This document shows positions 20,599-29,411 of a stretch of 49,599 nt of DNA, one piece after another. Under the pieces are notes generated by a model. It had not been told where the DNA came from, ran no database searches, and saw only the letters and a list, made by a program, of their open reading frames with translations. A program made the translations under genes and the position numbers. Numbering within the stretch: the first letter of the stretch is position 1; every line of letters begins with the position of its first letter. The stretch comes from Paenibacillus maysiensis (GTDB taxonomy: Bacteria; Bacillota; Bacilli; Paenibacillales; Paenibacillaceae), in assembly GCF_000520815.1 (NCBI RefSeq), contig NZ_ASRY01000189.1, positions 1 through 49,599 on the forward strand, read 5' to 3'.

Positions 20599-22265
20599 TG
20601 CTCCAAAAGTGCATCTCGAACGCTACGGGTTGCAGTCCGCCCGCCCGCCATAGCTTCCTTGGTCTGCAATCGGAAGCTAAGGTCACGGGGCGCTCCTTTC
20701 GTACTCTCAATAGCCTCGGAAACGGTCTTTTCCACGATGGCTACATCGCTGCTCTGTGGATCGTCTGCATGGATACCGCTCAGCATCTGATATAATGCCC
20801 CCAGAGTACTGTAGCTACGAACGTCGTAGGCCATAGCTGGAACTTTCTTGGTAGCCTCATCAAGCTCGGCAATCGTCCGCTTGGTAATTCGAGCAGCAGA
20901 AGCCTTGGACATGGCCTGAATATTGACCTTGCTGTCATCCAGTGCGATTAAACGATTCGATTGCAGCCCATGCGCAAGGAAGCCCCCGGAAATCGCGTTA
21001 CCGACGATCACACCGATGACCGGATGACCTCCTAATCTAGCGGTTGCGTAAGCATCTGCACTTGCAGCGAGGGCAAGGCTGATACCGACCATTTCTTCCT
21101 TATAGCCATATGCTTGACTCGGTACATCAATAATGGCAATGATCGGACGCTTCGTTTCCTTTTTCTCATCTTGACGGATTGCGTCCCTAATGATTTGAGC
21201 CACCGTCCAGCCTTCAAGCATACCAACCTCGCCTTTTCTGACGCGCGGGAATCGATTGGTGGCATTCGGAACAATGGCGATATATCTGCACAGTTGCCCG
21301 TTCTTATCCACGTCTGCTGCAAGCACTGAAGGAACATCGCTGGTTGGGTGAGCAATGCCCGTCAAGCGGGAGAACCAGCGATAACCTCTACTATCCGAAA
21401 TGTCGGACGCGCCCTCTTTTGCCAGCGGGACAGGCTGCTGCACAGGCTGTATCTGCGTGTAAAATTCGCGATAGCGCTCAGGTGTCCAAGCTTCTGTAGG
21501 ATCAAGATTGCTTAACAGGGTCAGATAGAAATCGATTTGCTCTGTTTTAGCAGGCTTCGCCGGTGCCTTGAGCGCAGTATCAATCGCTTCGATAACTGCA
21601 TCCGTCGTATCTTCCACCATTTCGTCAATCAATCCGGTTTGGAAGCGCTGGTTGGCTCCGATTGTGTTCCAAATTAAGGCTTTGTCGCTTGAATCGAACT
21701 CCATAACCCCTGCTTCCTGCTCAATGACCTCCGGCCCGTTCAGACCGAGGCGCGCTTTCTTCGTAGCAATCAGAGTGGTAAACAATTCTGCAGTAATGGA
21801 CATTCCCCCAAATGCCCCTACACGGCCCGGGATCAGTCCGATAACAGGAACGTATTTACGTAGAGCAACGATTTGGGTGGCAATCTCCGAAATCGACAAC
21901 AACCCGTAGTTCGCTTCTTGTAGCCGAACGCCCCCTGTATCGAAGATCATGATGGGATATAGTTTGTTCCCTCTCTCATTCTCTTTCAGTGCCAGCTCGA
22001 GTGCTCCGGAAATTTTGGCCCCGCTGACTTCTCCAATACCCCCTCCTTGAAAAGCGCCTTCCATCGAAATGATCAAGACCTTCTGTTTGTGTATTTCGCC
22101 AAGAGCCAGAATGATCCCGTCATCGCTCTGAGGAACAATGCCTTGCGGCTCTAGGTGGGGGGATTGGATTTTGTCCAACGGCCCAAGCATCTCACGGAAA
22201 GTCCCTTCGTCTAGCAACGCTTTGGCTCTCTCGCGTCCATTCAGCTCCACAAAACTATTCTGCAT
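20592..22265 (-). CDS. mdcD: Fused malonate decarboxylase beta and gamma subunits (MdcD-MdcE)
   Basis: One 557-residue chain. Residues about 1-265 match the beta subunit (carboxyltransferase fold; MEGAFQGGGIGEVSGAK, FDTGGVRLQEANYG, GRVGAFGGM). Residues about 290-557 match the gamma subunit (SRGYRWFSRLTG, VDVPSQAYGYKEE, GNAISGGFLAHG). Together they decarboxylate malonyl-ACP to acetyl-ACP. In Pseudomonas and Klebsiella these are separate genes; here a short Pro/Ala/Lys linker (KAPAKPAKTEQ) and a helical spacer join them with no stop. GGAGGTG precedes the ATG, which overlaps mdcC by 11 bases. Confidence 0.9.
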   Translation of the reverse strand: MQNSFVELNGRERAKALLDEGTFREMLGPLDKIQSPHLEPQGIVPQSDDGIILALGEIHKQKVLIISMEGAFQGGGIGEVSGAKISGALELALKENERGNKLYPIMIFDTGGVRLQEANYGLLSISEIATQIVALRKYVPVIGLIPGRVGAFGGMSITAELFTTLIATKKARLGLNGPEVIEQEAGVMEFDSSDKALIWNTIGANQRFQTGLIDEMVEDTTDAVIEAIDTALKAPAKPAKTEQIDFYLTLLSNLDPTEAWTPERYREFYTQIQPVQQPVPLAKEGASDISDSRGYRWFSRLTGIAHPTSDVPSVLAADVDKNGQLCRYIAIVPNATNRFPRVRKGEVGMLEGWTVAQIIRDAIRQDEKKETKRPIIAIIDVPSQAYGYKEEMVGISLALAASADAYATARLGGHPVIGVIVGNAISGGFLAHGLQSNRLIALDDSKVNIQAMSKASAARITKRTIAELDEATKKVPAMAYDVRSYSTLGALYQMLSGIHADDPQSSDVAIVEKTVSEAIESTKGAPRDLSFRLQTKEAMAGGRTATRSVRDALLEQW

Positions 22266-22554
22266 AATCTAGCACCTCCAACACTTGCGTAAATCTGAGC
22301 ATTACTACACCCGGAGTAGCTCCGAAGTCATGAACTGTAATATTGGCAATAATCGGATAACGGTTAAAAAAACGGATCAGAACATTCTCCCATACTTGTC
22401 CAAATCCTTCACTGCCTGTTAAAATGCTAACGTTAGTGGTCTGGCCTTCCACAGGCTCTACAATAATCTCCAAATCCCCCGAACCAACAACACCGATATG
22501 TGCCGGCTTACGGATGGGCTTCGTAGTCTGGTATTGAAACTGTAATTTTTCCAT
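22255..22554 (-). CDS. mdcC: Malonate decarboxylase acyl carrier protein MdcC (delta subunit)
   Basis: 99-residue carrier that holds the acyl group on a phosphoribosyl-dephospho-CoA arm. The attachment residue is Ser25 in VVGSGDLEI, exactly the position known in Klebsiella MdcC. GGAGG lies upstream, and it overlaps mdcDE. Confidence 0.93.
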   Translation of the reverse strand: MEKLQFQYQTTKPIRKPAHIGVVGSGDLEIIVEPVEGQTTNVSILTGSEGFGQVWENVLIRFFNRYPIIANITVHDFGATPGVVMLRFTQVLEVLDYAE

Positions 22555-22582
22555 CCTTCAGAAATACCTCCAATTAAAAGTA

Positions 22583-23407
22583 TCAATCGATAAGAAATAA
22601 TGTGGCAGCTAGCAGGTCGGCACTGCCTCCGGGCGAGAGTTGTCTAACATTGCAATACTCGGACAAGCGGTAGAGCAGCTTTCTGCCCGACTGGGTTTTT
22701 AATCCGTCTGCTGCAAGGAACGCTGCGGACATTCTCTGAATCGCCATCAGATCCGACAACTGACCGCGGTGCAGGATGCAGGTATCATCCACACTTTCCA
22801 TCAAGGCTAATAAAGCTTCTATGCGTGCTTCCACCTCTGTCTTCCCACAAGCCCTGGCGCGCAGCAAAGCAGGCAAAGCTTCGTCCCGGATGTGCGGAAA
22901 GCCTAGCTTCGCTTCTTCCTCTGCCCCCACTACCGCGTATTTCTTCTTAACCGATTGTCCATTCGTCTGCTGCACCGGGCGATACCGGTCATGGAACGAT
23001 GCGATTCTTCCTGCAATGCTCATAATCTGATGTGGGTCTCGTTCCCTTGGAAAGGCTGCCCGTGCACTGGTTAAAAGGCCAAGGGCCCAAATGGCACCCT
23101 TATGTGTATTGATACCGTTCGTTGCACTGAGCATCACCTGCTCGCCTTCCCGCCCGATTAGAGCTATCTGCTCGCGTAAAGTCTGGTTCACCGGGTGAAG
23201 GTATGACACAATGGCTATTTCCCGAAACGTATCCTCCAATACTCTCGCGGATACAAGCATTAGCTCAATGGACATATCTGTATGAGAGCCATTGTCTCTG
23301 GCATCGACAAGTCCAGGCTTGGGCGTAAGAAGAGCCTCTTCCATCAGTGCCTTTACAGCTTTGGCAGCCAGAGAAGCCGCGAAAGCTGTATGCTTCATCG
23401 TGAGCAT
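22583..23407 (-). CDS. mdcB: Triphosphoribosyl-dephospho-CoA synthase MdcB
   Basis: Makes the prosthetic-group precursor from ATP and dephospho-CoA. The family signature LTPKPGLVDARDNGSHTDM is present near the N-terminus, followed by GINTHKGAIWALG and, near the end, QLSPGGSADLLAATLF. The start is uncertain: the ATG at 23407 just after the mdcA stop gives 274 residues and is used here, while an in-frame ATG at 23446 would overlap mdcA by 35 bases. Neither has an ideal ribosome binding site, so translational coupling to mdcA is likely. Confidence 0.88.
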   Translation of the reverse strand: MLTMKHTAFAASLAAKAVKALMEEALLTPKPGLVDARDNGSHTDMSIELMLVSARVLEDTFREIAIVSYLHPVNQTLREQIALIGREGEQVMLSATNGINTHKGAIWALGLLTSARAAFPRERDPHQIMSIAGRIASFHDRYRPVQQTNGQSVKKKYAVVGAEEEAKLGFPHIRDEALPALLRARACGKTEVEARIEALLALMESVDDTCILHRGQLSDLMAIQRMSAAFLAADGLKTQSGRKLLYRLSEYCNVRQLSPGGSADLLAATLFLID

Positions 23408-23411
23408 GGCT

Positions 23412-25058
23412 TTAAGACCAGCTCCGGAATTTAGCCGGCGGATCATACAATCCGTCTGACCAATCTACGAGGTCGTTGATCGTCTGTGCTGCCAGCAGCG
23501 AGCGTTTGGCTTGTCTGCGCATGATCCCAAGATCCTCCGGATAGGCCACGATCCCTCTGTCACGCAGCAGGCTTACATCGCTCTCATTGCTTTCCATCCC
23601 TAAAGGCGTTACGCCTCCGATTGCCGCGAGCGCCTTCTTTCTCTCCTCTATGCTGTCCGTCTTGTAGAGGTATGCGATGCCTTCCTCGGTGAGAACGTGG
23701 GTGACATCATCCCCGTAAATCATGACCGGCGTAATGGCGAGGCCAGATTCATCCTTCACCTTGACGGCATCTAGCGAATCCACAAATACTGGCTTTTTGT
23801 TGGCACCGTATGTTTCAACCATCTGCACGACCAATTTCCGGCCTTTGGAGAGTTCCGCCGGGCGCTCGATCATGTCAAGCCAGGCAGGAGTCGCATGTCG
23901 CCGTCCCCGAGGATCATGCCCCATATTCGGTGCTCCTCCAAAACCGGACAGTCTGCCGGAAGTAACGGTAGACGAATTGCCCGCGCAGTCCATTTGTAAC
24001 GTTGATCCGATAAACATATCTACAGCGAATTGTCCTGCAACCTGACACATCGCGCGGTTGGAGCGCATAGATCCGTCCTTGCCGACGAAGAACACATCTG
24101 AACGAGCCGCAATGTATCTCTCCATACCGACCTCGCCTCCAAAGCTGTGAATGCTTTCGACCCAGCCGGATTCAATCGCCGGAATCAAAGTCGGATGCGG
24201 ATTCAGAGCCCAGTGCTTGGCAATCTTCCCTTTCAGGCCGAGCTGCTCACCATAGGTCGGCAGCAGAAGCTCAATCGCCGCAGTATTAAAGCCGATGCCG
24301 TGATTAAGCGACTGCACCTGATGTTTTCCATAAATGCCCTTGATCGCCATCATGCCCATCAGGATTTGCAGTTCAGTAATATTCTGCGGATCACGGGTGA
24401 ACAGTGCTTCCAGTGCGTACGGTTTGTCGGCTTGTACAATGACGTCGACCCAGGAGGCTGGAATATCGGTTCTCGGCAGCTCGTCCACGATTTCGTTGAC
24501 CTGCACGATCACGATCCCATCCTTGAAAGCGGCCGCCTCCACGATCGTCGGAGTTTCTTCTGTATTGTTTCCGGTATACAGATTGCCCTCGCGATCTGAT
24601 TTGTCTGCCGCTACCAGCACCACATCTGGAATAAGGTCAATGAAGAGACGTCCGAACAATTCCAAATACGTATGGATGTCACCGAGCTTAAGCGTCCCGT
24701 CATCAATCATTTGCGCAACACGAAGGCTTTGGGAGCCACTGTAGGAGAAGTCCAGCTTCCCGGCGATGCCTTTCTCGAAAATATCCAAATGTTCGGGTCT
24801 TGAAATGCTGGACATAATCATATGCAGATCATGCACCTTGCCAGGATCGACTTCCAGCAACTTTTGGGAAAGGAAGGACGCTTGCTTCTGATTATCTCCT
24901 TCTAGGACGACCTTCGCGCCTGGCTCGATTAGCGCCTCCATCAGGTCGACGATTCGGGAGGAGTCGATGTATTTTCCGTCCAGCCACTTTTCCACCTTTC
25001 CTAACTTTTCCTGCTTTTTATCACGTTTTTGTGACCAGGATCGCAGTACTTTATTCAT
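23412..25058 (-). CDS. mdcA: Malonate decarboxylase alpha subunit MdcA (acetyl-ACP:malonate ACP transferase)
   Basis: Exchanges malonate for the acetyl group on the carrier protein, releasing acetate. CoA-transferase-like fold of 548 residues, with blocks such as ALIEPGAKVVLEGDNQKQA, DFSYSGSQSLRVAQ, LNPHPTLIPAIESGWVESIHSFGGEVG and GFGGAPNMGHDPRGRRHATPAW. The ATG at 25058 overlaps the mdcH stop as ATGA and has GGAAGGAGC upstream. The longer frame from 25076 adds six residues inside mdcH. Confidence 0.95.
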   Translation of the reverse strand: MNKVLRSWSQKRDKKQEKLGKVEKWLDGKYIDSSRIVDLMEALIEPGAKVVLEGDNQKQASFLSQKLLEVDPGKVHDLHMIMSSISRPEHLDIFEKGIAGKLDFSYSGSQSLRVAQMIDDGTLKLGDIHTYLELFGRLFIDLIPDVVLVAADKSDREGNLYTGNNTEETPTIVEAAAFKDGIVIVQVNEIVDELPRTDIPASWVDVIVQADKPYALEALFTRDPQNITELQILMGMMAIKGIYGKHQVQSLNHGIGFNTAAIELLLPTYGEQLGLKGKIAKHWALNPHPTLIPAIESGWVESIHSFGGEVGMERYIAARSDVFFVGKDGSMRSNRAMCQVAGQFAVDMFIGSTLQMDCAGNSSTVTSGRLSGFGGAPNMGHDPRGRRHATPAWLDMIERPAELSKGRKLVVQMVETYGANKKPVFVDSLDAVKVKDESGLAITPVMIYGDDVTHVLTEEGIAYLYKTDSIEERKKALAAIGGVTPLGMESNESDVSLLRDRGIVAYPEDLGIMRRQAKRSLLAAQTINDLVDWSDGLYDPPAKFRSWS

Positions 25059-25966
25059 TCTTCTTGCTCCTTCCATTTTCTAATCAGATACTGAGTCGCT
25101 TCCAGACCGATCTCGTCCACGGCCATTTGCCGGGTATCCTTGTGGGCTTGCTTGACAAGTCTGGAAAGAGTATGGCCCGGCGGCATCTCGATGAAACAGT
25201 CAGCGCCCGATTCGACGCAGACAGCCGCCATATCCATCCACCGAACGGGATATGCTACGTTTAGTGCAAGGTCCTCCGCGATTTTTTCCTTGGCTATCGT
25301 CTTTCTGCCCGTATGGTTCACCAAATATGGTATTTGAGCGTCCCGCAAAGAAAAAGTGTGTATTTTCAGCAATAGCTTATTGGCTACCTCTGACATCAGC
25401 GGGGAGTGTGAAGGAATCGGAGCCTTCAGAAGCACTGTCTTAGCGGCCCCAAACTCCTTCACATGCATAAAAGCTTTATTTATCCCTTCCAATGAACCGG
25501 ATACGACGATTTGCTGCTCTGCGTTCATATTCGAGAGGTAGACAGGCGTCGCCTCGCTATGAGAAAGATCCACGACTTGTTGAACCTCAGTCTTCGTAAG
25601 TCCGATGATCGCACCCAGTCCATAGCCCTCAGGGAAAGCTTCTTCCATCAACCGGGCACGGAGCCACACGATCCGAAGCGCATCCTCGAACGAAAGAACT
25701 CCCGCGATGACCGCCGCAGGAAATGCACCAATGGAATGCCCTGCCACGAATTGGGGCCGGATACCCTGCTCGATCAACCGATAGGCTATTGCCGTCTCCT
25801 TAACGAAGAGTGCAATCTGAATCCAGACCGTTGAGCCCATAGCCTCCTCATCATCACGCAGTTCAGTTTCGATGATACTTGTTGCCTTTTTCACATACTC
25901 GGGTACATCTTGGAGCATTCCAGGAACCTGTGACCCCTGGCCGGGAAATGTAAAAACGATGTTCAG
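25055..25966 (-). CDS. mdcH: Malonyl-CoA:ACP transacylase MdcH (epsilon), non-ATG start
   Basis: FabD-like transacylase that primes MdcC with malonate. The active Ser lies in GHSIGAFPAAVI, the His in PIPSHSPLM. The first in-frame ATG (25918) lies after the essential N-terminal block. Reading upstream in frame gives NIVFTFPGQGSQVPG directly before it, which contains the conserved PGQGSQ motif. No in-frame ATG, GTG or TTG exists between the upstream stop (TGA, about 26007) and this block. The only candidates are ATT (25969) and CTG (25966), placed 4 and 7 bases after a near-perfect AAAGGTGGTGAG ribosome binding site. I give CTG, for a product of 303 residues; ATT is equally arguable. Confidence 0.85.
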   Translation of the reverse strand: MNIVFTFPGQGSQVPGMLQDVPEYVKKATSIIETELRDDEEAMGSTVWIQIALFVKETAIAYRLIEQGIRPQFVAGHSIGAFPAAVIAGVLSFEDALRIVWLRARLMEEAFPEGYGLGAIIGLTKTEVQQVVDLSHSEATPVYLSNMNAEQQIVVSGSLEGINKAFMHVKEFGAAKTVLLKAPIPSHSPLMSEVANKLLLKIHTFSLRDAQIPYLVNHTGRKTIAKEKIAEDLALNVAYPVRWMDMAAVCVESGADCFIEMPPGHTLSRLVKQAHKDTRQMAVDEIGLEATQYLIRKWKEQEE

Positions 25967-26008
25967 AATCTCACCACCTTTAGCGGATTCATTTTCTTTA
26001 CATTGTCA

Positions 26009-26037
26009 ATTGTAATAAGTGAGCAAATACCTGTAAA
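26009..26037 (-). promoter_or_regulatory. Promoter of the mdc operon
   Basis: Minus strand TTTACA, 17 bases, TACAAT, giving a predicted start near 26002 and a 36-base leader to mdcH. It overlaps the regulator promoter on the other strand. Confidence 0.55.
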
Positions 26038-26039
26038 AT
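26010..26039 (+). promoter_or_regulatory. Promoter of the LysR regulator gene
   Basis: TTGTAA, 18 bases, TAAAAT, almost superimposed on the divergent mdc promoter. Confidence 0.45.
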
Positions 26040-26060
26040 ATATATATTCACATATGATTG

Positions 26061-26076
26061 ATAACCTAATGGTTAT
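26061..26076. promoter_or_regulatory. Probable LysR-type operator
   Basis: Perfect dyad ATAACC, TAAT, GGTTAT. Its centre is about 66 bases upstream of the predicted mdc transcript start, where LysR regulators usually bind their recognition site, and it lies downstream of the regulator's own promoter, which suits autorepression. The spacing is T-N12-A, one base longer than the canonical T-N11-A. Confidence 0.55.
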
Positions 26077-26093
26077 AAAGGAGCTTTTTCACT

Positions 26094-26966
26094 ATGGATT
26101 ATTTACAGCTTAAGTATTTTCAAGTGACCTCGAAGTATGAGCATGTCACACGTGCCGCGAACGAGTTGTTTATCTCACAGCCTGCCTTAAGTAAAATGAT
26201 TAGAAACCTGGAGACGGAATTGGGTGTGCAGCTATTTGACCGCGAAGGAAAACATATCGTGCTGAATGAATATGGAAAGAAGTTCCTGAAAAGAGTGAAC
26301 CAGTCGCTATCAGCGCTAGAGCAAGGCATATCCGAAGTCAAAGAAATGAAGAACGAAAAGGTAGAGGTCATCACGTTATACGTCGCCGTCGGCTCTATGC
26401 TATTGCCCAACCTTGTCGGCAAGTTTCGCGATCTCTATCCTCAAATTAGATTCAACCTGACCCAGCACCCTGGGAAGATGAAGAAAGGACCGGCGTACGA
26501 TTTTGCGATTACGTCCGAAGAGTTGGCGGACAACGAGCATGCGATCCTGCTGGAGGAGGAAATTTTGCTTGGCGTACCAAAATCTCACCCTTTGAGCGTT
26601 CAGGACACCGTATTCCTGAAAGATCTAGAGCATGAGAAGTTTATCAGCCTTACACCTGGTAATTCGCTTAGGAAAACAACGGACCTTTTTTTTACTCACA
26701 TCCCTTTTGAACCGAACATCGTCTTTGAAAGTGATGATCCGGCTACGGTAAGAGGGTTGATTCAAACAGGACTTGGCATCTCCTTTATTCCTTCTATCCT
26801 GTGGAGGAACGTCGTAACCGAAGACATCAAGCTGCTTCAAATAAGGGAGCCTCGATGTATGCGAACAATCTATCTGTCCTATCCTACTGGGGAACTGCAC
26901 ACCGATATAGAGAAATCGTTCTTCGAATTCATCATTAGATTTTTCCAAGATATTGCTCAGCATTGA
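26094..26966 (+). CDS. LysR-family regulator, probable activator of the mdc operon
   Basis: 290 residues. The N-terminal winged HTH is typical (LKYFQVTSKYEHVTRAANE, then ISQPALSKMIRNLETELG), followed by a periplasmic-binding-like effector domain from about residue 92. AAAGGAGC precedes the ATG. Divergent transcription from mdcH is the standard arrangement for a LysR regulator of the adjacent operon, so malonate or malonyl-CoA is the likely inducer. This is inference. No terminator is evident after the gene. Confidence 0.85.
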   Translation: MDYLQLKYFQVTSKYEHVTRAANELFISQPALSKMIRNLETELGVQLFDREGKHIVLNEYGKKFLKRVNQSLSALEQGISEVKEMKNEKVEVITLYVAVGSMLLPNLVGKFRDLYPQIRFNLTQHPGKMKKGPAYDFAITSEELADNEHAILLEEEILLGVPKSHPLSVQDTVFLKDLEHEKFISLTPGNSLRKTTDLFFTHIPFEPNIVFESDDPATVRGLIQTGLGISFIPSILWRNVVTEDIKLLQIREPRCMRTIYLSYPTGELHTDIEKSFFEFIIRFFQDIAQH

Positions 26967-27080
26967 CGATTTAGATACCTTTTGACATAATATCTGCCTT
27001 ATTGTTTTATCATTCTTCGGATTAGTAAGATCAATATCTTTAGAGTATTTAATTTCTATACATGCTTCGTTTCAATTTTT

Positions 27081-27110
27081 TTGTTTTTGGTTAAGGTATA
27101 TGCATATAAA
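27081..27110 (+). promoter_or_regulatory. Promoter candidate of the ABC transporter operon
   Basis: TTGTTT, 18 bases, TATAAA, about 88 bases ahead of the GTG start. The 26967-27197 gap is AT-rich and holds no other gene I can support. No match to the CcpA cre consensus was found in it. Confidence 0.4.
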
Positions 27111-27197
27111 TGAATAACCGCTTCATATGATGGAGCTAAACCATTCACAACTTGTTCAGTAGGTAGACCATCTCAGATATGCAAGGAGGGAAATGAT

Positions 27198-28481
27198 GTG
27201 AAGACAGTGCGATGGCTGGTGTTATATCTTGCTTTCCTCACGATGATTAGTGGTTGTAGTGGACCCCTGTCCTCTGAAAGTCAATCATCTGAAACTAATT
27301 TGTCGAACGAAAAAAAGATAACGCTTACATTGTGGTACTGGAACCGTTCGATTGACGATGAATTGCTCGCTCGTGCCGAAAAACAGTTTCCCGGCATTGA
27401 ATTGAACACCCAAAAAATCGGCGGTGATTTCAAGGCCAAGCTCAAGACAACTCTGGCAGCCCGTTCCGGTGAACCGGACATCGTAGCTTTGAACGACTGG
27501 ATGGTAGAGTTGTTCCCTAGTGCGGATCGTTTTTATGATTTGAGGACATTGGGAGCCGATCAATTCAAGAATCAATATTTGGAGTGGAAATGGAATCAGG
27601 GCATCACCCCTGATGGCAAAATGATTGCTTTTCCGATGGATACAGGCCCCACCGCCCTCTTTTATCGCAGCGATCTCTTTGCGCAGGCTGGTCTGCCCAG
27701 TGATCCTGAAAAGGTCAGTGCTACAATTCGCACATGGGACGATTATATGGCCGCCGGAGAACAGCTTCAGCAAAAGCTCGGTAGCCGTTCGTTTTTAGCC
27801 GACAATATTGTAAACGTTTACAATCAAGTACTTGCCCAACATACGAACCTGTACTTCAAGCCGGACGGCAGCTACATCGGCAATCAATCCCCTCATATCC
27901 GTTTGGGCTGGCAAACCGCCGTGGCTTTTCACAGGAAGCATCTACTCGCCAATGCGGATGGCTGGACCCCTGAATGGAATGCTTCGGTCAATAACGGAAA
28001 AGTCGCCTCTTTTGTAGGTGCAGTCTGGATGAAGCAGGTTCTCATGGAGGCTGCACCGGATACTGCGGGCAAGTGGAAAGTCGCCCGTGCCCCTGGAGGG
28101 GACGGCAATTTGGGTGGATCTTTTATTTCCATCCTTAAATCCAGCAAACATCCCAAAGAAGCCTTTGAAGTCCTGACCTGGCTGCAAAACCCGGAGCACC
28201 AACTGGAAGCCTACCAAAAAATCGGGTTGTTCCCTTCCACTCCCGGCGTCTATGACGATCCTGTCATGGAGACACCCGAGCCTTTCTTTGGCGGTCAGGC
28301 CACTGGACTGATCTTTGCCGCCTCCGCACGTAATGTCAAAAGCAGCTATTTCGGTGAGCGTTATCCTGTCATCCACGGCATTGTGACCCGCCGCCTTGCT
28401 AATGTCGCCAAGCAGAATGCCGATCCCGATGCATTATGGACGGAAACGATGGACCGAATCGAACGGGAATTACAGCGGTAA
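27198..28481 (+). CDS. Sugar ABC transporter substrate-binding lipoprotein
   Basis: 427-residue family-1 extracellular solute-binding protein. A lipoprotein signal ends in ISGC with the lipidated Cys20, followed by a Ser/Glu-rich linker. The mature domain has typical segments LTLWYWNR, GEPDIVALNDWMVELF and FPMDTGPTALFYRSDLF. The start is GTG with AAGGAGGG eight bases upstream. Two permeases follow. No ATPase or glycosidase is in the operon, so a shared MsmX-type ATPase is expected. The substrate, probably an oligosaccharide, cannot be read from the sequence. Confidence 0.88.
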   Translation: MKTVRWLVLYLAFLTMISGCSGPLSSESQSSETNLSNEKKITLTLWYWNRSIDDELLARAEKQFPGIELNTQKIGGDFKAKLKTTLAARSGEPDIVALNDWMVELFPSADRFYDLRTLGADQFKNQYLEWKWNQGITPDGKMIAFPMDTGPTALFYRSDLFAQAGLPSDPEKVSATIRTWDDYMAAGEQLQQKLGSRSFLADNIVNVYNQVLAQHTNLYFKPDGSYIGNQSPHIRLGWQTAVAFHRKHLLANADGWTPEWNASVNNGKVASFVGAVWMKQVLMEAAPDTAGKWKVARAPGGDGNLGGSFISILKSSKHPKEAFEVLTWLQNPEHQLEAYQKIGLFPSTPGVYDDPVMETPEPFFGGQATGLIFAASARNVKSSYFGERYPVIHGIVTRRLANVAKQNADPDALWTETMDRIERELQR

Positions 28482-28513
28482 AAAACAAAATTCAAAAAAG
28501 GCGTGTGGACCAT

Positions 28514-29389
28514 ATGCTGAGAGAAATCTGGAAGCACCGTGCCGTTTATGCTGCGATCTCGCCGTTTTATCTGTTGTTTGGCATCTTTGGATTGTTTCCG
28601 ATTGGTTTTTCATTATATCTGGCGTTTCACAAATGGGATGGCATCGGAGACATGACCTATAACGGCTGGGGTAATTTTCGCTACCTTGTGACAGATAACG
28701 AATTTTGGCAGGCTGTGGGCAATACCTTTGTGATCTGGGTGTACTCGACGATTCCGATGTTATTTTTTGCGCTGATTATTGCCTTCCTGCTTTATGCACC
28801 TTTTGTCAAAATGCGTACCCTGTGGCGGGTCGGATTTTTTCTGCCGAACGTGACATCCATTGTGGCTGTTGCCATCATCTTTGGCGCTTTATTTGCCAAT
28901 AATTTCGGATTTCTCAATTACCTGCTGCAACTTCTGGGCTTGCCTATGATCCAGTGGCTTAATGTGCCGTGGGGAATCCAAATCGCCGTTTCCTCCATGG
29001 TCGTATGGAGATGGACCGGCTACAACGCGATCATCTATCTGGCCGGACTCCAGAGTATTCCGCATGTGCTGTATGAGGCTGCGAAAATAGATGGAGCAAC
29101 TGGAGCGCAAGCTTTCTTCCGCATCACCATTCCCATGCTGCGTCCGGTCATCCTGTTTACCGTGATTACGTCCACCATTGGCGGAATGCAGTTGTTCACC
29201 GAGCCGCAGGTGCTGGTCGGTAATGACGGTGGTGCCGGAGCGAGTGGCATGACCATTGTGTTGTATCTGTATCGTGAATCGTTCATTAACAACTATTTTG
29301 GATATGGTGCAGCCGTCGGATGGGGCATGTTCCTCATTATTGCCCTGTTCTCCATCGTGAACTGGAAACTCGTACAAGGCAAAAAATAA
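28514..29389 (+). CDS. Sugar ABC transporter permease (MalF type)
   Basis: 291 residues with six membrane helices. The cytoplasmic EAA loop reads EAAKIDGATGAQAFFRITIPML, the contact point for the ATPase. The ATG at 28514 is chosen because the first helix (AVYAAISPFYLLFGIFGLFPIG) then begins at residue 9, as in the family; an upstream in-frame start at 28436 would overlap the binding-protein gene by 46 bases. Confidence 0.88.
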   Translation: MLREIWKHRAVYAAISPFYLLFGIFGLFPIGFSLYLAFHKWDGIGDMTYNGWGNFRYLVTDNEFWQAVGNTFVIWVYSTIPMLFFALIIAFLLYAPFVKMRTLWRVGFFLPNVTSIVAVAIIFGALFANNFGFLNYLLQLLGLPMIQWLNVPWGIQIAVSSMVVWRWTGYNAIIYLAGLQSIPHVLYEAAKIDGATGAQAFFRITIPMLRPVILFTVITSTIGGMQLFTEPQVLVGNDGGAGASGMTIVLYLYRESFINNYFGYGAAVGWGMFLIIALFSIVNWKLVQGKK

Positions 29390-29411
29390 CGGCAGGAAGG
29401 GGGTTTACAGC

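Noticed and set aside
25055..25918. mdcH starting at the ATG at 25918
   Set aside because: Lacks the conserved N-terminal PGQGSQ block found in frame just upstream, and has no ribosome binding site at the proper distance.
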